From Thermoplasmata archaeon (lineage in GTDB: Archaea; Thermoplasmatota; Thermoplasmata; Thermoplasmatales; Thermoplasmataceae), in contig JAKAAA010000014.1 of the NCBI GenBank assembly GCA_021797295.1, positions 1 to 16,102 on the forward strand: a stretch of DNA of 16,102 bases, in the 5' to 3' direction. Below the pieces are notes generated by a model. The model saw only the letters and a program-made list of their open reading frames with translations. It was not told the origin of the DNA and did not search any database. A program made the position numbers and the translations under genes. This document shows positions 13,180 through 16,102 of this stretch, piece after piece. Positions within the stretch are counted from its first letter, which is position 1; each line of letters begins with the position of its first letter.

Positions 13180-13518
13180 ATGGATAAAAAATCTATATAT
13201 TTATATTATTATTCGATGATAATTTACCTGTTTGGAAGTGTTCCGTTTATTCTGTATGCGGTATTAATCAAACCCATAGGTGCGATGTACCATGAAGTTC
13301 CATCAAAAATGGTATCACCAGTATTCGGAAACTTTGCCGTCTATGAAGAAGGATTGCTTGTAATAACACTTGTACTTGTTATAATATCAATTATACTGTA
13401 TGCGATTTCTCTTGGGCACAACAGATCCAGAAATGGTAAAATCTCGTCGAGAACAGTAATTGCCCCAATACTTCTGTATGTGTTTACATTTGCTGTTATA
13501 GGGGTGGCTTTAATATGA
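13180..13518 (+). CDS. Three-helix membrane protein (Rieske/cyt b operon)
   Basis: A 112-residue protein with three likely membrane segments (about 8-28, 56-77 and 91-111). An extracytoplasmic or loop stretch (IKPIGAMYHEVPSKMVSPVFGNF, about 31-52) contains one histidine and methionines. The start one base after the upstream stop is preceded by a GAGG site. No known family seen. Operon position and overlap with the next gene make a joint role with the Rieske/cytochrome b complex likely: structural subunit, assembly factor or electron-acceptor docking protein. Confidence 0.78.
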   Translation: MDKKSIYLYYYSMIIYLFGSVPFILYAVLIKPIGAMYHEVPSKMVSPVFGNFAVYEEGLLVITLVLVIISIILYAISLGHNRSRNGKISSRTVIAPILLYVFTFAVIGVALI

Positions 13519-13739
13519 TGACAGAAAAATTTGATAAAATGAGAAAAAGTTCGAAGTATATGATGGTAACCGGAATTATATTTCTGATAATTTCAATACC
13601 TACATTTTTGGATTACAGTGCATTTCCGACTATTAATGCCCAAATAGGACCACACCAGCTTTCCAGCTGGATATCATTTTTCTTTACTTTTGTCGGTTTT
13701 GTACTGCTGGTAATGGCTTTCGGTCAGGAAGATATGTGA
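13515..13739 (+). CDS. Small two-helix membrane protein at the operon end
   Basis: A 74-residue protein with two likely membrane segments (about 15-33 and 50-69), a basic N-terminus (EKFDKMRKSSKY) that should face the cytoplasm, and a loop with DYSAFPTINAQIGPHQLSSW. The ATG overlaps the preceding stop by four bases (ATGA), a standard coupled junction; a second ATG follows immediately and could be used. No family recognised. It closes the five-gene respiratory operon and is followed by an oligo-T terminator candidate. Confidence 0.75.
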   Translation: MMTEKFDKMRKSSKYMMVTGIIFLIISIPTFLDYSAFPTINAQIGPHQLSSWISFFFTFVGFVLLVMAFGQEDM

Positions 13740-13747
13740 GTATTTTA

Positions 13748-13765
13748 TTTTTTTAAATTTAAAAA
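13748..13765. terminator. Bidirectional oligo-T terminator (candidate)
   Basis: T7-AAA-TTT-A5 contains the perfect 16-bp palindrome TTTTTAAATTTAAAAA at 13750-13765, so both strands present a T-run to RNA polymerase. It begins nine bases after the end of the respiratory operon. The convergent proC transcript reaches it about 70 bases after its stop. Archaeal termination typically needs only T-runs, so one element could serve both transcripts. Confidence 0.5.
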
Positions 13766-13835
13766 TTATTTACCATAAAATTTTAGAATTTTAAGTAGAG
13801 TGAATTAACTAAGGGTAGAATCCATTCATTTAGTT

Positions 13836-14615
13836 TTAGTTTTTCCTGCCAATTTCCTGAGCCTTTCTGTATGAACCAAGTACTGCATTTGCTATGGCAG
13901 TTCTGACGTTGGCTTTTTCCATTTCGTATATACCTGTAACTGTTGTGCCGCCAGGAGTCATAACTTCATCCCGTAGATCAGATGCAGATATTCCCTTTTC
14001 CCTCATGAGCTGCATTGTATTTATGAAGGTATCAATTACAAGATCTGTTGCCTGCTTTCTGGGTATTCCTGCCAGTATTCCTGCATTTATCATGGAATCG
14101 GCCATGATTGCAACAAAAGCAGGGCCGCTGCCGCTCAAACCTGTAACAGCGTCCATATTGGACTCTTCAACTTTCACATAGGATCCGAATCCTGCAAGGA
14201 TTTTTTTCAACAGTTCGATCTCTTTATAATCTAGATTTTTGCAACTGTATGCAGTAACAGATTTCTGTACAAGCATGGGTATACTGGGCATTGCCCTGGC
14301 AATATGTGATTCCTTTAACTTTTCCTGCATATGATCCAGTGTCACACCGGCCATGAATGATATTACAAGCTTATTTTTGCACGCTGTGCGGATTTCCTCC
14401 ATTACAGAATCTGATATACCCGGTTTTATGGTTAGAAGAATTATATCTGCATTCTTTGCGTTGTCAACATTATTATCAAAAATTTGAAACCTTTCGTTGT
14501 TCCATTTTTTTAATTTTTCAAATGAACCTGAACTCAGGGATATGCTGAAATCATTCTTTATGCCCTCTGCTATGGATTTTCCAACTGTGCCTGCACCTAT
14601 TATTCCAACTTTCAT
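13836..14615 (-). CDS. proC: Pyrroline-5-carboxylate reductase
   Basis: This enzyme catalyses the last step of proline synthesis, NAD(P)H-dependent reduction of pyrroline-5-carboxylate to L-proline, in the cytoplasm. The 259-residue protein is the usual length. It has an N-terminal Rossmann fold with GAGTVG (7-12), ITIKPG-type segment at 61-66, TGLSGSGPAF (158-167) and the family signature LRDEVMTPGGTTVTGIYEME (214-233) in the dimerisation domain. No proA/proB lies nearby. It is a single gene on the minus strand with an ATATAATATA box about 21 bases upstream of its ATG. It faces the respiratory operon tail to tail, with a shared terminator candidate between them. Confidence 0.95.
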   Translation of the reverse strand: MKVGIIGAGTVGKSIAEGIKNDFSISLSSGSFEKLKKWNNERFQIFDNNVDNAKNADIILLTIKPGISDSVMEEIRTACKNKLVISFMAGVTLDHMQEKLKESHIARAMPSIPMLVQKSVTAYSCKNLDYKEIELLKKILAGFGSYVKVEESNMDAVTGLSGSGPAFVAIMADSMINAGILAGIPRKQATDLVIDTFINTMQLMREKGISASDLRDEVMTPGGTTVTGIYEMEKANVRTAIANAVLGSYRKAQEIGRKN

Positions 14616-14630
14616 AAATTATAATTACAG

Positions 14631-14640
14631 TATATTATAT
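14631..14640 (-). promoter_or_regulatory. TATA box of proC
   Basis: ATATAATATA on the minus strand is centred about 21 bases before the proC ATG at 14615, giving a leaderless arrangement. The remainder of the 136-base divergent gap (14641-14718) holds nothing I can identify. Confidence 0.5.
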
Positions 14641-14718
14641 TATTGTTTATACATTGGTTTCCTGCCACGGTTAAGATACCAAGACCCATGCAATATTTCA
14701 GATAGTGGAATATATGAA

Positions 14719-14730
14719 AAATATTAATAA
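14719..14730 (+). promoter_or_regulatory. TATA box of the four-helix membrane protein at 14752
   Basis: AAATATTAATAA is centred about 27 bases before the ATG at 14752. The match to the archaeal consensus is only fair. Confidence 0.4.
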
Positions 14731-14751
14731 CTTCATTTTACATAAAATATT

Positions 14752-15123
14752 ATGTCGTTGCTGTTTGATATAATTGCATTGCTGATAGCTATCGTAATAA
14801 TTTCAATACCTGCTTATTCAGCCTCTCTCATTGTTGTCAATAAATCCACTGCAAGCTTCGGGAATGCCATTGTTGTAACACTGCTTACTCCAATAATAAT
14901 TATATTCTTCTCATTCGGTCTTCACTTCGCATTTGCACCTCTGGCCGCCCTGGGAAGCCTTCTTGCCTTTCTGATAACCCTAGTGATTCTTCTCTATGTA
15001 TATAGCCTTATCTATGAAATCAGCATAGGCAGAAGCCTTATTCTTGCAATAGTTGAGGTAATTATATGGTTTATATTCTTCTTTATAACCGGAATTCTGG
15101 TTGCACTTCCAGTGATAATATGA
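14752..15123 (+). CDS. Four-helix membrane protein of unknown function
   Basis: A highly hydrophobic 123-residue protein with four likely membrane segments (about 3-28, 38-58, 60-86 and 96-121). It has hardly any charged residues apart from a short polar stretch around YEISIGR (88-94). Nothing marks a catalytic or metal site and the family is not recognised. The start fits a TATA-like element about 27 bases upstream. It is transcribed alone, divergent from proC and ending two bases before the convergent homoserine dehydrogenase gene. The codons look like those of its neighbours, so it is probably a genuine small integral membrane protein. Confidence 0.72.
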   Translation: MSLLFDIIALLIAIVIISIPAYSASLIVVNKSTASFGNAIVVTLLTPIIIIFFSFGLHFAFAPLAALGSLLAFLITLVILLYVYSLIYEISIGRSLILAIVEVIIWFIFFFITGILVALPVII

Positions 15124-15125
15124 AA

Positions 15126-16102
15126 TCACGATAAAAGAAGAATATCGTTAACGACCTGTGCTGCTGTTTCCAGTGGACCATCATGCTTTTCGAAAACAGT
15201 CAGGTCATCGTTATTATCTGTCTTTTCGAGATATCCCATGGACAGTGAATCCATAGAAGCTACGGGATCCCCCTGTTTTATGGAAAATATTTTTGATTCT
15301 ACAGTGGGTTCTGTACCACCGGCGATATGTGAAAGTACACGGTAAACTTCGCCGGAATTCTTCATATAATTAATATCCTTAATATCATCTATGCCCTCGT
15401 ATGTAACATCTTTCAGGGTATAATTCTTTCCGAGAAGTGCGTTGGCAATTATAACTGTCTTTCTTGCACCGTCCAGGCCATTTGTATCGTCACGGTAATC
15501 TGTTTCAGCGATACCCATATGCTGCGCTGTTTTTACAGCCTCCTGAAAATCAACTCCAGCGATCATTTGATTCAACACGAAATTTATAGTGGAACTTACC
15601 TGACCTCTGAATTCCAAAAGTTTTGATGATCTCAATGAATACTTATTGAGGTTGAAAAGTGGAACACCGCCTCCAACAGAAGATTCATATAATATTTTTC
15701 TCTTGTATTTAACAGATGATTCCATGATTTCCTTCCAGTGGAGTGCCAGCGGTGCTTTATTTGAAGTTACTATGTGCTTGCCCGCCTCAAATGAATTTTT
15801 ATACATCTTCATTCCTGCTACTCCATCTTTGGTTGCAGGTGACATATCTACTATGATATCAGAATTTATAGAGTATATTTCCTCGGGCTTGATTAGATCA
15901 GCGACCTCGTCCAGTTCCTTTCTTTCCTTGTACATGAGCACCTTGTCCAAATTTAAACCGTTTTTATTATATACAGTATTTTTAGAATCTGATACAGATA
16001 TTATCCTTATATCTGCATTGAATTTAGACTTAAAATATTCATGATTTTCATTTAAAATGCCAACTACTGCCTTTCCTATGTGACCCAACCCCACAAGAGA
16101 AA
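15126..16102 (-). CDS. hom: Homoserine dehydrogenase (N-terminus cut by window edge)
   Basis: NAD(P)H-dependent conversion of aspartate semialdehyde to homoserine, a branch step to threonine and methionine. The frame is open through the right edge, so the true start lies outside; the GTG at 16094 sits inside the Rossmann motif and is not the start. Visible features: V-GLGHIG nucleotide-binding loop at the start, VTSNKAP (K corresponds to the family's catalytic-region lysine), the SVGGGVPLF block, and ETDYRDDTNGLDGARK, the family signature with the acidic and lysine residues of the active site. About 325 residues are visible, so probably only several residues are missing. No C-terminal ACT domain or fused aspartokinase is present, so feedback control by such a domain is not expected. 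Confidence 0.92.
   Translation of the reverse strand, partial: SLVGLGHIGKAVVGILNENHEYFKSKFNADIRIISVSDSKNTVYNKNGLNLDKVLMYKERKELDEVADLIKPEEIYSINSDIIVDMSPATKDGVAGMKMYKNSFEAGKHIVTSNKAPLALHWKEIMESSVKYKRKILYESSVGGGVPLFNLNKYSLRSSKLLEFRGQVSSTINFVLNQMIAGVDFQEAVKTAQHMGIAETDYRDDTNGLDGARKTVIIANALLGKNYTLKDVTYEGIDDIKDINYMKNSGEVYRVLSHIAGGTEPTVESKIFSIKQGDPVASMDSLSMGYLEKTDNNDDLTVFEKHDGPLETAAQVVNDILLLS

Noticed and set aside
1..16102. CRISPR arrays, insertion sequences, attachment sites or long repeats
   Set aside because: No spaced direct repeats, transposase-like genes or long inverted repeats were seen; gene content is ordinary chromosomal.

Overview
The window looks like chromosomal DNA of an acidophilic archaeon of the Thermoplasmatales, possibly the Ferroplasma/Acidiplasma group. 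This rests on the archaeal informational proteins (prefoldin alpha, archaeal-type FtsY), the AT-rich base composition, archaeal TATA boxes about 20-28 bases before start codons (leaderless transcripts), and a Rieske/cytochrome b complex with no cytochrome c1. The species assignment is inference; no rRNA or other marker is present to settle it.

Layout. 1-55: tail of an unidentified gene. 112-184: tRNA-Pro(CGG), minus strand. 216-821: PaiB-family FMN-binding protein, minus. 937-3509: plus-strand operon pgk - pfdA - ftsY, which couples an energy-metabolism enzyme with co-translational folding and membrane targeting. 3501-4175: XRE-type regulator, minus, its 3' end overlapping ftsY. 4253-4720: four-helix membrane protein, minus. 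4835-5770: short class I/II aminotransferase, plus. 5773-6225: PEBP/YbhB-like protein, minus.

6293-9031 is a copper-homeostasis locus on the minus strand: an HTH regulator with a C-terminal TRASH metal-sensing domain, a 44-residue stand-alone YHS/TRASH protein, and a CPC-type Cu+ P-type ATPase that carries a YHS/TRASH domain in place of the usual HMA domain. Each of the three proteins has the same C-x19-21-C-x3-C module. A divergent 107-residue protein with three clustered cysteines (9139-9462) starts beside the regulator.

9442-10597 is tatA-tatC (minus), transcribed divergently from 10706-13739, a respiratory operon: Rieske protein (with a KR-type Tat-like signal anchor), b-type cytochrome, and three small membrane proteins of unknown function. 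The Tat pathway probably exports the adjacent Rieske protein. 13836-14615 is proC (minus), 14752-15123 a four-helix membrane protein (plus), and 15126-16102 homoserine dehydrogenase (minus, its N-terminus cut by the window edge).

The region is very compact. No stretch over about 140 bases lacks a gene, convergent genes abut or overlap, and genes inside operons overlap or have Shine-Dalgarno-like sites while first genes appear leaderless. I saw no insertion sequence, CRISPR array, rRNA or long repeat. The parts most worth following up are the three small proteins in the Rieske/cytochrome b operon and the three-TRASH copper locus with its cysteine-bearing neighbour.
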